Source of the DNA: an uncultured Pseudomonadota bacterium
Lineage (GTDB): Bacteria; Myxococcota_A; UBA796; CAJQPC01
Reading direction: 5' to 3'
DNA length: 64,000 nucleotides
Assembly (NCBI GenBank): GCA_913060515.1
Contig: CAJXRZ010000024.1
Location: 1-64,000, forward strand
Part shown: positions 41,372 to 50,388 of the stretch, piece by piece
Position numbering within the stretch: the first letter of the stretch is position 1
Layout: each line of letters begins with the position of its first letter
Notes under the pieces: model-generated
The model's input: the letters and a program-made list of their open reading frames with translations, nothing else
Told to the model about the DNA's origin: nothing
Databases searched by the model: none
Program-made: the position numbers and the translations under genes

Positions 41372-42238
41372 ATGTCGAACACACACTTCGTCTCCGGTGC
41401 CTCCGGCCAGCTCGGCCGTGCAGTCGTTGAACTCTTGTTGGCCAGCGGCGCCAAGGTCATCGCGGGCAGTCGAAGCCCTGAGAAGCTCATGGATCTAAAG
41501 GCTGCAGGAGCGGAGCTTCGGCGAATCGACTTCACCGACCTCGAGAGCGTCAAGAGTGCGCTGTCCGGTGTCGATAGGGCGCTCTTCGTGAGCACGGACG
41601 CGGTTGGGCAGCGCCAGGGACCTCAGATCCAAGCCCTTCAAGCTGCTGCGCAAGTGGGTGTCAAACACTTGGTCTACACCTCGCTTGTGAGCGCAGACTC
41701 CCCCGAGATGGCCATCTCAGAGGAACACCGCGCCACCGAGATTGCCATCCAGGAGGCCTTCTCCAGCTACACGCTGCTGCGCAACAACCTCTACGCCGAG
41801 CTGCTCTTTGGGGCTGTAAGCCAAGCTGTCTCTAGCGGGCAGCTGGTCACAGCTCGGGGGAAAGGCAAGGTGGCTTGGGTCTCTAGACAGGACTGCGCTC
41901 GGGCCGCAGCAGCGGCGCTCGAGGACGGCTTCGAGGGAAGGCGAACCTTGGACATCGCGGGGCCTCACTCTCTGACGGGAGAAGAGACCGCGGCGATCCT
42001 TCAGAGCGTCAGTGGCCAGCCTGTGCAGCATCTCGCCGTGCCTGCCGAGGCCCTCAAAGCTGGGATGCTGAGTGCAGGCTTGCCACCCATGATGGCCGAA
42101 ATTCTGAGCGCCTTTGATGTGTCCGCCAGCAAGGGACTCTTGGACAAGTCGGCTGGAGACCTGGAGGCATTGACCGGTAAGGGTGGGCGCACTTTGCAGG
42201 AGCTCCTGGAGGCCAATCGCTCGGCCTGGGCGCTCTAA
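41372..42238 (+). CDS. NAD(P)H-binding atypical SDR (QorB/NmrA-like reductase)
   Basis: 288 residues from ATG 41372 with AAGGAG just upstream. Rossmann start FVSGASGQLGRAVVELL (GxxGxxG of atypical SDRs), GSRSPEKL (NADP-type Arg/Ser), then FVSTDA and VYTSLVSAD. The C-terminal half (YTLLRNNLYAELLF, VSRQDCARAAAAAL, LTGEETAAIL) matches QorB-type NAD(P)H:quinone oxidoreductases. Likely removes quinones or reactive carbonyls. Regulated by the divergent LysR gene, which is inferred from layout. Confidence 0.88.
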   Translation: MSNTHFVSGASGQLGRAVVELLLASGAKVIAGSRSPEKLMDLKAAGAELRRIDFTDLESVKSALSGVDRALFVSTDAVGQRQGPQIQALQAAAQVGVKHLVYTSLVSADSPEMAISEEHRATEIAIQEAFSSYTLLRNNLYAELLFGAVSQAVSSGQLVTARGKGKVAWVSRQDCARAAAAALEDGFEGRRTLDIAGPHSLTGEETAAILQSVSGQPVQHLAVPAEALKAGMLSAGLPPMMAEILSAFDVSASKGLLDKSAGDLEALTGKGGRTLQELLEANRSAWAL

Positions 42239-42320
42239 AGGGCAGGGGATTGCCTCGCCCCATTCTGCCATGTTGGCTCAAAGTCCTGGCGAGTCGCCCA
42301 GAATGAGAGTCATGGGTGCT

Positions 42321-42692
42321 CTATCGCTGCACCTTGACCTCCAGCTTGTGGCCATCCGGGTCGAGAACGAAGGCAGCGAAGTAGCTCTCGCCGTATTGTG
42401 GACGTGGTCCCGGTGCGCCCTCGTCGCTTCCACCCTGAGCCAGTGCGGCGGCATGAAAGGCCCGAACAGCGTCCTCTGAGGGGGCGAAGATTGCGAGGTG
42501 AAATCCCGCGCCGGCCGGGTGGGTGTCGGGGCGGTGGAAGAGAGCGAGACGGTCCGGGCCTCCCGGAGCGCCGTACCCCACGCCCTTCTCTGAGCTCCAC
42601 ACCTGCAGCTGTCCAAGCGGCGCAAGCACAGCGTCGTAAAAGCTCACGCTGCGGGCAAGGTCTCTGACGCCCAATGAGATGTGACTGAGCAT
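42321..42692 (-). CDS. glyoxalase/VOC-family protein
   Basis: 123 residues from ATG 42692. One VOC half pair: MLSHISLGVRDLARSVSFYDAVL at the start and FAAFVLDPDGHKLEV at the end, each with the metal-ligand His/Glu of the family (HISLG and the terminal KLEV). Such small proteins act as glyoxalases, dioxygenases or resistance proteins. Substrate unknown. A start at 42722 would add ten residues without a good site. Confidence 0.85.
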   Translation of the reverse strand: MLSHISLGVRDLARSVSFYDAVLAPLGQLQVWSSEKGVGYGAPGGPDRLALFHRPDTHPAGAGFHLAIFAPSEDAVRAFHAAALAQGGSDEGAPGPRPQYGESYFAAFVLDPDGHKLEVKVQR

Positions 42693-42859
42693 GGTTCTGA
42701 CCCCAGTTGTGGTGCTCTCCAAGGATGCCAGCTCTCAGAACACCCTTCACAAAGCCCGTCGAGATCGACCGGCTCAGGGGGGCGCTGTGGCCAGCGCTAT
42801 CCAAGGGGAGACCGGCGCTGATCTGCACCCACCGTCCGCCACCTCACTGGGGTTCCATC

Positions 42860-43159
42860 TCAGAGCCTGTAGCTCTCGGAGCCTTCTAGGATGTTGATCA
42901 GCACCTCCCCGCTGATCTCATCCTCATCCTCGAACACCGCGTAGTCGTCGCCCAGGGACTCCAAGGTCCGGAGGGTCTCGCGGAGCTTGTCTGCCAGGTC
43001 AGCGAAGTCGTTCAAGAACAGCTCTGCTTCAATGATCGGACGGCCTTCGTCCAGACGGCGACCCAACACAGCGATCGACAGCCCAAGCACCGGCCGTAGC
43101 GCCTTGATGCTCGCGACCCGTCGCTTGGGCTGGCGCACGATGATGGAGGCGCTCGACAT
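42860..43159 (-). CDS. hypothetical protein (99 aa)
   Basis: 99 residues from ATG 43159, with GGAG five bases upstream; the first in-frame start at 43219 is weaker. Basic N-terminal part (RQPKRRVASIKALRPVLG), central helix FLNDFADLADKLRETLRTLESLG, and an acidic end (FEDEDEISGEVLINILEGSE). No family recognised. Convergent or independent neighbours on both sides; the 167 bases between this gene and the VOC gene start hold nothing recognisable. Confidence 0.55.
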   Translation of the reverse strand: MSSASIIVRQPKRRVASIKALRPVLGLSIAVLGRRLDEGRPIIEAELFLNDFADLADKLRETLRTLESLGDDYAVFEDEDEISGEVLINILEGSESYRL

Positions 43160-43277
43160 TGGGGCTCCGGACGAGGAGGGGCGCATGAATCTATCGCCCC
43201 ATCGCTCAGGTGCTCTCACCGGAGTCCTCGGTCAAGGTGCAAGAGGTTCTCTGGACACTGCGCTCAGGGGTTGGCTC

Positions 43278-44114
43278 TCAGTCCTGCCACGTCGCGTTGA
43301 TCTCCGAGACCACCTCAAAGACCTCTCCCAGATCCACAAAGTCGACCAGGACCAGGTTGGGTGTGCGGTCGACCGCTCCACAGGCTTGAACTCGCGCTCG
43401 GAGGACCTCGCCGTTGTTGGCTTGTGAGGCCAGGTCTTCGCTGGCGATGGGGTCCGTCAGGAAGTGCGCCAGGATGACGTAGCTCTGGTCCTCCCGGCCA
43501 CGGCGAAAGCTGCAGTCAAAGTCTTCGACCTGCTTGAAAGCGTAGTTCGTCTCCCAAACGTGCTGGTTGATGTCGGCGTACCAGGCGGGGTCTCCACCAC
43601 CATTGTCGGTCCAGACCACAAGGCGGGTGTTCGCCTCAATCATCTCGTCCAGCGTGGGCCAGAGGGCGCTGGGCTCCCGCTCAAAGCTCATGTGCGCCAA
43701 GCCAGCGCTCTCAAAGCTGGCCGCCATCTGCTCGGGTGTGATGTAGCTCTCAAAGGTCAGGCTGAGCACTTGGTCCGGGTGGGCATCGAGCCAGCCGCGA
43801 AGCTCGGTGAGCGCCTCATCCAGTGGTCGCGAGCCCAGTGAACAGTAGCCATGACAGGTCAGCAGGGCGCCGTCCTCCTCGTAGACGTCCAGGTTCAAGG
43901 CGCGCACACCCAAGGCGAGCTGAGCGAGCACGTTGAGGTTCTGGTTTGGAGCCAGCCACTCGTCTTGGGCGCTGCTCATCGAGTTGTGGGTGCCGACCAC
44001 GGCCACTTGATCAAAGGGCCGTGCGCAGAACGCTGGGTCCCCGTTGCAGCTTCTCAGCCCGGTGTCTGCGGAGTCGAGGTCAGAGGAGGCGCAGGCCAGA
44101 AGGAGCAACAGCAT
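43278..44114 (-). CDS. lipoprotein with PI-PLC X-type domain
   Basis: 278 residues. MLLLLLAC is an eight-residue lipobox; an in-frame TAG 12 codons upstream without other start codons fixes the start. The domain has GTHNSM (first catalytic His), GVRALNLDVYEEDGALLTCHGYCSLG (second His and Glu/Asp set) and LVVWTDNGGGDPAWY, the order of PI-PLC X and related phosphodiesterases. Two Cys in the early part may bridge. Likely acts on inositol phospholipids or other phosphodiesters at the cell surface. Confidence 0.85.
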   Translation of the reverse strand: MLLLLLACASSDLDSADTGLRSCNGDPAFCARPFDQVAVVGTHNSMSSAQDEWLAPNQNLNVLAQLALGVRALNLDVYEEDGALLTCHGYCSLGSRPLDEALTELRGWLDAHPDQVLSLTFESYITPEQMAASFESAGLAHMSFEREPSALWPTLDEMIEANTRLVVWTDNGGGDPAWYADINQHVWETNYAFKQVEDFDCSFRRGREDQSYVILAHFLTDPIASEDLASQANNGEVLRARVQACGAVDRTPNLVLVDFVDLGEVFEVVSEINATWQD

Positions 44115-44200
44115 GAGGGCAGAGTACGCGGGGTATGGTCGATTTCGCTACCAGGTCCCCCACCTTGATCCGCTAGACTCATCTCCCATAGGAGACCTTC

Positions 44201-44686
44201 ATGCGAAAAACCCTCGTCCTTCTCTCCCTTTTGACCCTCTCAGGCACGGCATTGGCTGCGGCCTCGGTTTCCATTGATTCGATGGAAGTAGACGGCGTCA
44301 AGCTGCTGGACTTGCAGTGCGAGCTGAGCTCGGGAGGCGGCCTGATGGGGGGCATGGTGGTGGCCTCGACCTTGGCCAGCCAGAAAGAAGCTCTGGATGC
44401 GTGTGCGAGCGGTGGCGGCGCCTACAAAGCCACTTGGACCTGGACTGCTGGCAAGACCGAAGTGCAGACCGTCACCGGGCTGCCCAAGTCAGGGGAGGGC
44501 TGTGTGAAGAAGGCGCTGAACCAGATGCAGTCCGGGTCTACTGGCACCTGTGCTGCGGGAGTACTGGTTGGTGAGCGCTCCACGGCCGAGGCCAACTGGG
44601 CCTCCATGAACCCGCCGCCGGCGCCCGCTGCTGAGCCAGCAGCCCAACCTGCTGAAGCGCCAGGTCCAGCTCCCACGGGTGGATAG
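44201..44686 (+). CDS. secreted protein with Pro/Ala-rich tail
   Basis: 161 residues. Canonical signal peptide MRKTLVLLSLLTLSGTALA, one of the few here with a basic start. The mature part has Cys residues in a Gly/Ser-rich context (LQCELSSGGG, DACASGGG, GEGCVKKAL, GTCAAGV), probably two disulfides, then a tail of PPPAPAAEPAAQPAEAP type. No family recognised. The AT-poor leader carries a small hairpin (TCTCC 44182-44186, GGAGA 44191-44195) that includes the ribosome-binding GGAG. Confidence 0.6.
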   Translation: MRKTLVLLSLLTLSGTALAAASVSIDSMEVDGVKLLDLQCELSSGGGLMGGMVVASTLASQKEALDACASGGGAYKATWTWTAGKTEVQTVTGLPKSGEGCVKKALNQMQSGSTGTCAAGVLVGERSTAEANWASMNPPPAPAAEPAAQPAEAPGPAPTGG

Positions 44687-44761
44687 AGGCCGAGTTAGGG
44701 GCCCTCACAGCAGGAGGCCCACCCACAGGCCTCGGACGCGTCTCCTGCCAGCAAGGCTCCC

Positions 44762-45514
44762 ATGAACTGGTTTGACCCCATCGAGTCCCCTGAGTCCTGG
44801 CGATGGCGCTTGGGTGAGCTGGACCTGCAGGTCCACAGCCAAGGTGCTGTGCTTGAGATCAGTCATGAGCGGGTGGAGGAGCGGCCCACCGCGCAAGTGG
44901 GGGAGAGGCAGGCGCCCTTCGAGGCGCTGGAGCGTGTCACGGCGCCGGGTACGGGAGCCCTTCGCCTGCGTCCGCGGCACGCGGATCGGGCCGTCATCGG
45001 GCGGCCGGAGTTGCCCCTGACTCTGCTCCCAGGCGTCAGTCTCCGGGTGTACATCAACGTGCCGGCCTGGCTCTGCTTGGAGATGGAGGGTCGGTCCGTC
45101 TGGGAGGCGCCCTCTGTGACACCGGCGGACACCTTCTTTGGCTCCCCGGTCGACGGCAGCTTGGCCTACGCCATGCGCACCCGCCTGCGAACCGACCCCG
45201 CAGAGTTCAAGCCGGCCCCTCACCGCATTCGGGTGCCGGTGCTGCTGCGGAACGAAGGTCGGGACCCCTTGCCGGTGCATCGTGTGCGCGTCCCGGTCCC
45301 AGAGCTGGACATCTACGCCGCCGCCGATGGCGCGCTCTGGAGTCCTGAGGTGCGCTTCACCCGCACAGAGGCGCCAGATGCGGCCCTGGTCGAGGTCGCC
45401 TTACGAGCTCCCGAGCAGGCCCTGCCCGAGCTGCTGACCGCTGCCCGCGAGGACAGCGCAGGCGGACCGAAGGTGCTGCGCGCCTTCAACTCCTTCTTCA
45501 GCGGAGGTGCCTGA
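44762..45514 (+). CDS. DUF432-type protein upstream of MscS
   Basis: 250 residues. No signal or membrane segment. It reads as a beta-rich cytoplasmic protein (LDLQVHSQGAVLEISHER, RVYINVPAWLCLEM, RIRVPVLLRNEG). I associate genes of this kind beside a mechanosensitive channel with DUF432. The stop overlaps the mscS start by one base (TGATG), so the two proteins are made together in fixed ratio. It may be a cytoplasmic partner or regulator of the channel. Confidence 0.65.
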   Translation: MNWFDPIESPESWRWRLGELDLQVHSQGAVLEISHERVEERPTAQVGERQAPFEALERVTAPGTGALRLRPRHADRAVIGRPELPLTLLPGVSLRVYINVPAWLCLEMEGRSVWEAPSVTPADTFFGSPVDGSLAYAMRTRLRTDPAEFKPAPHRIRVPVLLRNEGRDPLPVHRVRVPVPELDIYAAADGALWSPEVRFTRTEAPDAALVEVALRAPEQALPELLTAAREDSAGGPKVLRAFNSFFSGGA

Positions 45515-46290
45515 TGGAATGGCTGCAGCAAGACTGGGTGCGCGCTTCGGGTGCGTTGCTGCTCACCGTGCTTCTCGCTGTGTTGACCCGAACGGTGTTG
45601 CAGCGTGCCCTGGCTGCCCGCATGGGTGGGCCACAAGCCAAGCCCATCTCGCGCCTGGCCTTTTGGGTGGTGGCCATCGGTGGCTCGGCGGGGGCCTTGC
45701 GCCAAGTGGGCTTCGATCTGAGCGTGCTCCTGGGCGCCGCGGGCATCCTGACGGTGGCCATCGGCTTTGCCTCGCAGACCTCAGCCTCCAATCTGGTCAG
45801 CGGCCTCTTTCTGCTGGCCGAGCGGCCCTTCCAGATCGGCGATGCGGTGCGAATCGGTGCGATCTCTGGAGAGGTGCTCTCCGTCGATCTGCTCAGCGTG
45901 AAAATCCGCACCTTCGACAACCTCTTCGTTCGGGTCCCCAACGAGACGGTCATGAAGGCCGAGATCATCAACCTGACGCGCTTCCCGGTGCGGCGCTTTG
46001 ACCTGGTCTTGCGCCTGCCGCCCACGCCGCGCTTGGGGGAGCTGGAGGCCTTGTTGATGGAGACCCTGGCCAAGGAGAATGTGGTCCTGGATGAGCCGCC
46101 TCCTCAGATCATCTGGCTGGGCACCGGAGAGCGCTGGATCGAAGTGCAGGTCTCCGCTTGGGCGTCTCGTCAACGCTTCTTGGAGCTGCGCAGTCGGGTG
46201 ACCGTCGGCGTGTTCATGATGCTGCAGCGCGAGGAGATCCAGGCCGTGCCACCAGCATCCTTGGGCAGCGCGCCAGCACCCAAGCTCTAG
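45514..46290 (+). CDS. mscS: small-conductance mechanosensitive channel (MscS family)
   Basis: 258 residues, three N-terminal helices and a cytoplasmic beta/cage region. The TM3 pore segment lies at LLGAAGILTVAIGFASQTSASNLVSGLFLLAERPF (broken here by a kink region typical of MscS), then IGDAVRIGAISGEVLSVDLLSVKIRTFDNLFVRVPN, the MscS beta domain signature. It opens under membrane tension to release solutes in osmotic downshift. Length is close to E. coli MscS. Coupled to the DUF432 gene. Confidence 0.93.
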   Translation: MEWLQQDWVRASGALLLTVLLAVLTRTVLQRALAARMGGPQAKPISRLAFWVVAIGGSAGALRQVGFDLSVLLGAAGILTVAIGFASQTSASNLVSGLFLLAERPFQIGDAVRIGAISGEVLSVDLLSVKIRTFDNLFVRVPNETVMKAEIINLTRFPVRRFDLVLRLPPTPRLGELEALLMETLAKENVVLDEPPPQIIWLGTGERWIEVQVSAWASRQRFLELRSRVTVGVFMMLQREEIQAVPPASLGSAPAPKL

Positions 46291-46838
46291 AGCCAGCTCA
46301 GGCGGCCAGTCTGGGCGTCGACGCGTGCCTCGCGCGCCTGAAGCTGCAGTCGGATGGGGGGCAGATCTCGATAGGGCAGAAGGCGCTCGATGAGCGGGCC
46401 GGTGGCCTCGTTTGCGGAGTAGACGCCCAAGGTGAGGTGTGGTACGTATTCAGAAAAGCGGATTTCTTTCGGGTGGATAGATTCAATCTCTTCTCGTAAT
46501 ACATGAAGTTCAGATCCGAGGGCTCGCGCCTCAAGGAAGGGGCAGCTGAGGAAGGAGGAGACCCCTCCGATCTCCACAGGGATTGGCTGGCCCCATGCTT
46601 GGATCCGCCCCTGAATCGCGGCCCGTGTCTCCCCATCGAGGTCATCGTTTCGCGTACCGTCACCGTCCACAAAGCCACCGACCCACAGGGTGATGTGGGC
46701 CTGTTCCAAAGGCTGGACTTGGATGTCTCCGGCCAAGACCTGCTGCACCAGAGCGGCGCGCTCTAGTGCTGCCGGGGCCACCACTGGCAAGGCCCAGACC
46801 GCGTAGTGACGTCTGCCGGCGCGCCACTGCTCCCGCAC
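46287..46838 (-). CDS. 2H-phosphoesterase (2'-5' RNA ligase superfamily)
   Basis: 183 residues from GTG 46838. Two HxTL motifs define the 2H fold: QAHITLWVGG and VPHLTLGVY, about 80 residues apart. These act on 2'-5' or cyclic phosphodiester bonds. Which substrate applies cannot be read. Convergent with mscS (4-base overlap). No partner gene in operon. Confidence 0.88.
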   Translation of the reverse strand: MREQWRAGRRHYAVWALPVVAPAALERAALVQQVLAGDIQVQPLEQAHITLWVGGFVDGDGTRNDDLDGETRAAIQGRIQAWGQPIPVEIGGVSSFLSCPFLEARALGSELHVLREEIESIHPKEIRFSEYVPHLTLGVYSANEATGPLIERLLPYRDLPPIRLQLQAREARVDAQTGRLSWL

Positions 46839-46916
46839 CCCTGGTGTGGGACCAAGGGTGTGTGAGGACTTGAGGAATGTCTGCCAGGGTGAGATGGGAG
46901 GCCTTAGATTGGGACC

Positions 46917-48182
46917 ATGCTACTGCTCGCTTCTGGATGTGCGTTCCTGACGAACCCTCCGCCGGTAGACTCGGTGGGCCAAGTGGCGCCGCCGCGGGTG
47001 GTCGATACCCAGGCGGAGGAGCTGCCCGAGGACCCCATCACTTTGGAGGGGCCGACGGTCATCTTGATCTCCATTGATGGCTTCGCCCAGCGCTACTGGG
47101 ACCAGGCGGACATGCCGGCCCTCAAGGGACTGGCGAGCGCAGGCAGCCGCGCAGAGTCCCTCCAGCCGGTCTACCCCTCCAAGACCTTTCCCAACCACTA
47201 CAGCCAGGTCACCGGGCTCTACCCGGAGCACCACGGCATCGTGGACAACAGCTTCGAGGACCCCGTCAGCGGTCAGGACTTCGACTTTGACAACAAGGAT
47301 CCCTACTTCTGGCTGGGGGAGCCCATCTGGATCACGGCGGAGCGTCAGGGGCTGAACACGGCCACGATGTTTTGGCCGGGCTCTGAGGTGTCCTTCGATG
47401 GGGACCGACCGCGCTACTACGTGCCCTACGACGGCTCCATCCCGAACCGAAAGCGGGTGGACCAGGTGCTGGAGTGGCTGGAGCTCTCGGACGAGGAGCG
47501 TCCACGCTTTCTCACCCTCTACTTCTCCGATGTCGACCACGAGGGGCACAGCTACGGCCCGGAGTCGGCCTCGGTCTACAGGGCCCTGGAGGAGGTGGAC
47601 GAGAGCATCGAGCGCCTGGTCTCGGGCTTAGAGGAGCGTGCGCTGCTGGACTCTGTTGACATCTTGGTGGTCAGTGACCACGGCATGGAGGCCTTCTCCC
47701 AGGACAAGGTCGCCTACATCGACGACTACGTGGATCTGAGCACGGTGCAGATCTACTCCTGGGCCCAGCACATGACCCTGGACGCAGCCACCCCAGAGGG
47801 CTTGCCTGCGGTGATGGAGCAGCTGGCGCAGATCCCGAACGTGCGCTGCTACACCAAGGAGGAGACGCCGGCCTACCTGCACTTCTCTGAGAGCGAACGC
47901 ATTCGGCAAGCGGTGTGTCTGCCCGACGAGGGCTGGGTCATCAGCACGCACGTCTACGCGGACGACGGTGAGAAGTACAGCTCCGGGGCCACCCACGGCT
48001 GGGACCCCACCTACGCCTCGATGCAGGGCATCTTTGTGGCCCACGGCCCCCACATCCAGCAGAGCTATGTGCACCCCACCATTGAGCAGGTGCAGCTCTA
48101 CAACCTGATGGCTGAGCTCTTGGGCGTGGACCCCGCAAACAACGACGGCGACCCCAAAGAGGTCGCCGAGTTGCTTCGATAG
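46917..48182 (+). CDS. lipoprotein phosphodiesterase of the NPP (nucleotide pyrophosphatase) family
   Basis: 421 residues. Lipobox MLLLASGC, eight residues, fixed by an in-frame TAG 12 bases upstream. The alkaline-phosphatase-fold NPP markers are in order: ILISIDGF, then catalytic Thr in SKTFPNHY and VTGLYPEHHGIVDN, VDHEGHSYGP (metal ligands), VVSDHGM, and a late THGWDP with His. Such enzymes cleave nucleotide pyrophosphate or phosphodiester bonds outside the cytoplasm with two zinc ions. Probably outer-membrane anchored. Confidence 0.94.
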   Translation: MLLLASGCAFLTNPPPVDSVGQVAPPRVVDTQAEELPEDPITLEGPTVILISIDGFAQRYWDQADMPALKGLASAGSRAESLQPVYPSKTFPNHYSQVTGLYPEHHGIVDNSFEDPVSGQDFDFDNKDPYFWLGEPIWITAERQGLNTATMFWPGSEVSFDGDRPRYYVPYDGSIPNRKRVDQVLEWLELSDEERPRFLTLYFSDVDHEGHSYGPESASVYRALEEVDESIERLVSGLEERALLDSVDILVVSDHGMEAFSQDKVAYIDDYVDLSTVQIYSWAQHMTLDAATPEGLPAVMEQLAQIPNVRCYTKEETPAYLHFSESERIRQAVCLPDEGWVISTHVYADDGEKYSSGATHGWDPTYASMQGIFVAHGPHIQQSYVHPTIEQVQLYNLMAELLGVDPANNDGDPKEVAELLR

Positions 48183-48199
48183 CCCGTCAGGGCGGCTGC

Positions 48200-48751
48200 T
48201 CAGTTGGGAGCGAGCAGCATGAACATCTGACGGCCATCCATGCGAGGTGGAGCTTCCACCTTGCAGATGTCCTTCACTTCTTCGTAGACGGCGTAGCACT
48301 GCTCTGCACCAAGGTCATGGTGAGCGTGCTCGCGACCACGGAAGCGCACGGTGATCTTGACCTTGTCGCCGTCCGTGAGGAACTGGCGGACCTTCTTGGT
48401 CTTGAAGTCCAGGTCGTGACCGTCGGTCTTTGGACGGACCTTGATCTCTTTGACCTGGGTACGGGTCTCGCGCTGCTTGCGGCGAGCCTCCGTCTCGTTC
48501 TTCTGTCGCTCGAACTTGATCCGGCCCCAGTCGCCGATTCGGCACACTGGGGGACGGGCGTTCGGCGCCACCTCGATGAGATCCAGGCCGCGCTCCTTGG
48601 CAAGTTCCAAGGCGTCCCGGGTGACAAACTGGCCCAGCTTCTCGCCGGTCTCGTCGATCAGCAGGATGCGGGGGATTCGGATCTGTTCGTTGACTCTTGG
48701 CTCGTCAACAGCGCGGCGTGGAATGGCGCGGCGTGAGGGTCGGCGACGAAT
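48200..48751 (-). CDS. infC: translation initiation factor IF-3, ATT start codon
   Basis: 183 residues when started at ATT 48751; no ATG/GTG/TTG exists in the conserved N-terminal part, and a start at 48610 would delete about 47 residues of the N domain. TGGAG lies six bases before the ATT. Domains: N domain (VNEQIRIPRILLIDETGEKLG, DLIEVAPNARPPVCRI) and C domain (KEIKVRPKTDGHD, VKITVRFRGRE). The AUU start is the known autoregulated start of E. coli infC, used because IF-3 itself discriminates against it. rpmI and rplT do not follow. Confidence 0.95.
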   Translation of the reverse strand: MRRRPSRRAIPRRAVDEPRVNEQIRIPRILLIDETGEKLGQFVTRDALELAKERGLDLIEVAPNARPPVCRIGDWGRIKFERQKNETEARRKQRETRTQVKEIKVRPKTDGHDLDFKTKKVRQFLTDGDKVKITVRFRGREHAHHDLGAEQCYAVYEEVKDICKVEAPPRMDGRQMFMLLAPN

Positions 48752-48776
48752 GGCTGGCTCCAGGCAATTTACTAGT

Positions 48777-48793
48777 CTCCCGAGATCCGGGAG
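48777..48793 (-). promoter_or_regulatory. hairpin in the infC leader
   Basis: CTCCCG (48777-48782) and CGGGAG (48788-48793) form a perfect 6-bp stem with a 5-base loop, 26-42 bases upstream of the ATT start. It lies outside the ribosome-binding site. It may contribute to translational autocontrol or mark the end of the preceding gene at 48809. Confidence 0.4.
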
Positions 48794-48808
48794 TACAACG
48801 GCCCCAAT

Positions 48809-49345
48809 CTACGAACTCCCAGCCCGATCGGCAAACACCTTTTTTGCCAAGCTTGCGCCGGAGGCGGCCGCGAGATGCGCAAACCACGCCTGCCAGCCCC
48901 TTTCATCGCCGCCACAGGCCAAGAAAGCTCGCAGGGCGGGCAGGTCACTGTGATCCAAGGGGTGGTGGTCCATTGCGGAGAGCTGGAGCACGATTTCGAC
49001 GGCGACTGCGCCGTCTTGGTCGGGAGAGAGATCAGGGAGAAGCACCGAACCGACGACGTGGTGGGCCCAGGCCTGCAGCTCGGCGGTGCTCAAATCCCCG
49101 CGCTCCCATTCCAGGAGTTGGATCGCGATCTCGCCGACGGTGGGTGGGGGAGTGGGGGGATCCAGCCAGGGGTCCGCCGGCATCACCGCGTCACCGGGGT
49201 CACGCAGCTCTCCGGGATCCATCACACGAAGTCGTGCTTGAAGGCGTCGCACCGCGGCCTGTGCAGCTTGTCGCTCGCCGGCAGAGCTGCCCTCTCGAGC
49301 CAGGACTCTGGCCCGCTGAAGTTTGCGCTTTAGGTTTGCGGCCAT
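48809..49345 (-). CDS. hypothetical protein, operon with infC
   Basis: 178 residues from ATG 49345; an in-frame ATG at 49396 would overlap the divergent hemB start. N-terminal basic helix (MAANLKRKLQRARVLAREG), Arg-rich segment, then a helical domain with Trp residues (IAIQLLEWERGDLSTAELQAWAHHVVG, ALRAFLACGGDERGWQAWF). No family recognised. Upstream of infC by 57 bases on the same strand. Confidence 0.6.
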   Translation of the reverse strand: MAANLKRKLQRARVLAREGSSAGERQAAQAAVRRLQARLRVMDPGELRDPGDAVMPADPWLDPPTPPPTVGEIAIQLLEWERGDLSTAELQAWAHHVVGSVLLPDLSPDQDGAVAVEIVLQLSAMDHHPLDHSDLPALRAFLACGGDERGWQAWFAHLAAASGASLAKKVFADRAGSS

Positions 49346-49347
49346 AG

Positions 49348-50373
<1,026 letters not shown>

Positions 50374-50388
50374 CCTGGGAAGCTGCGC

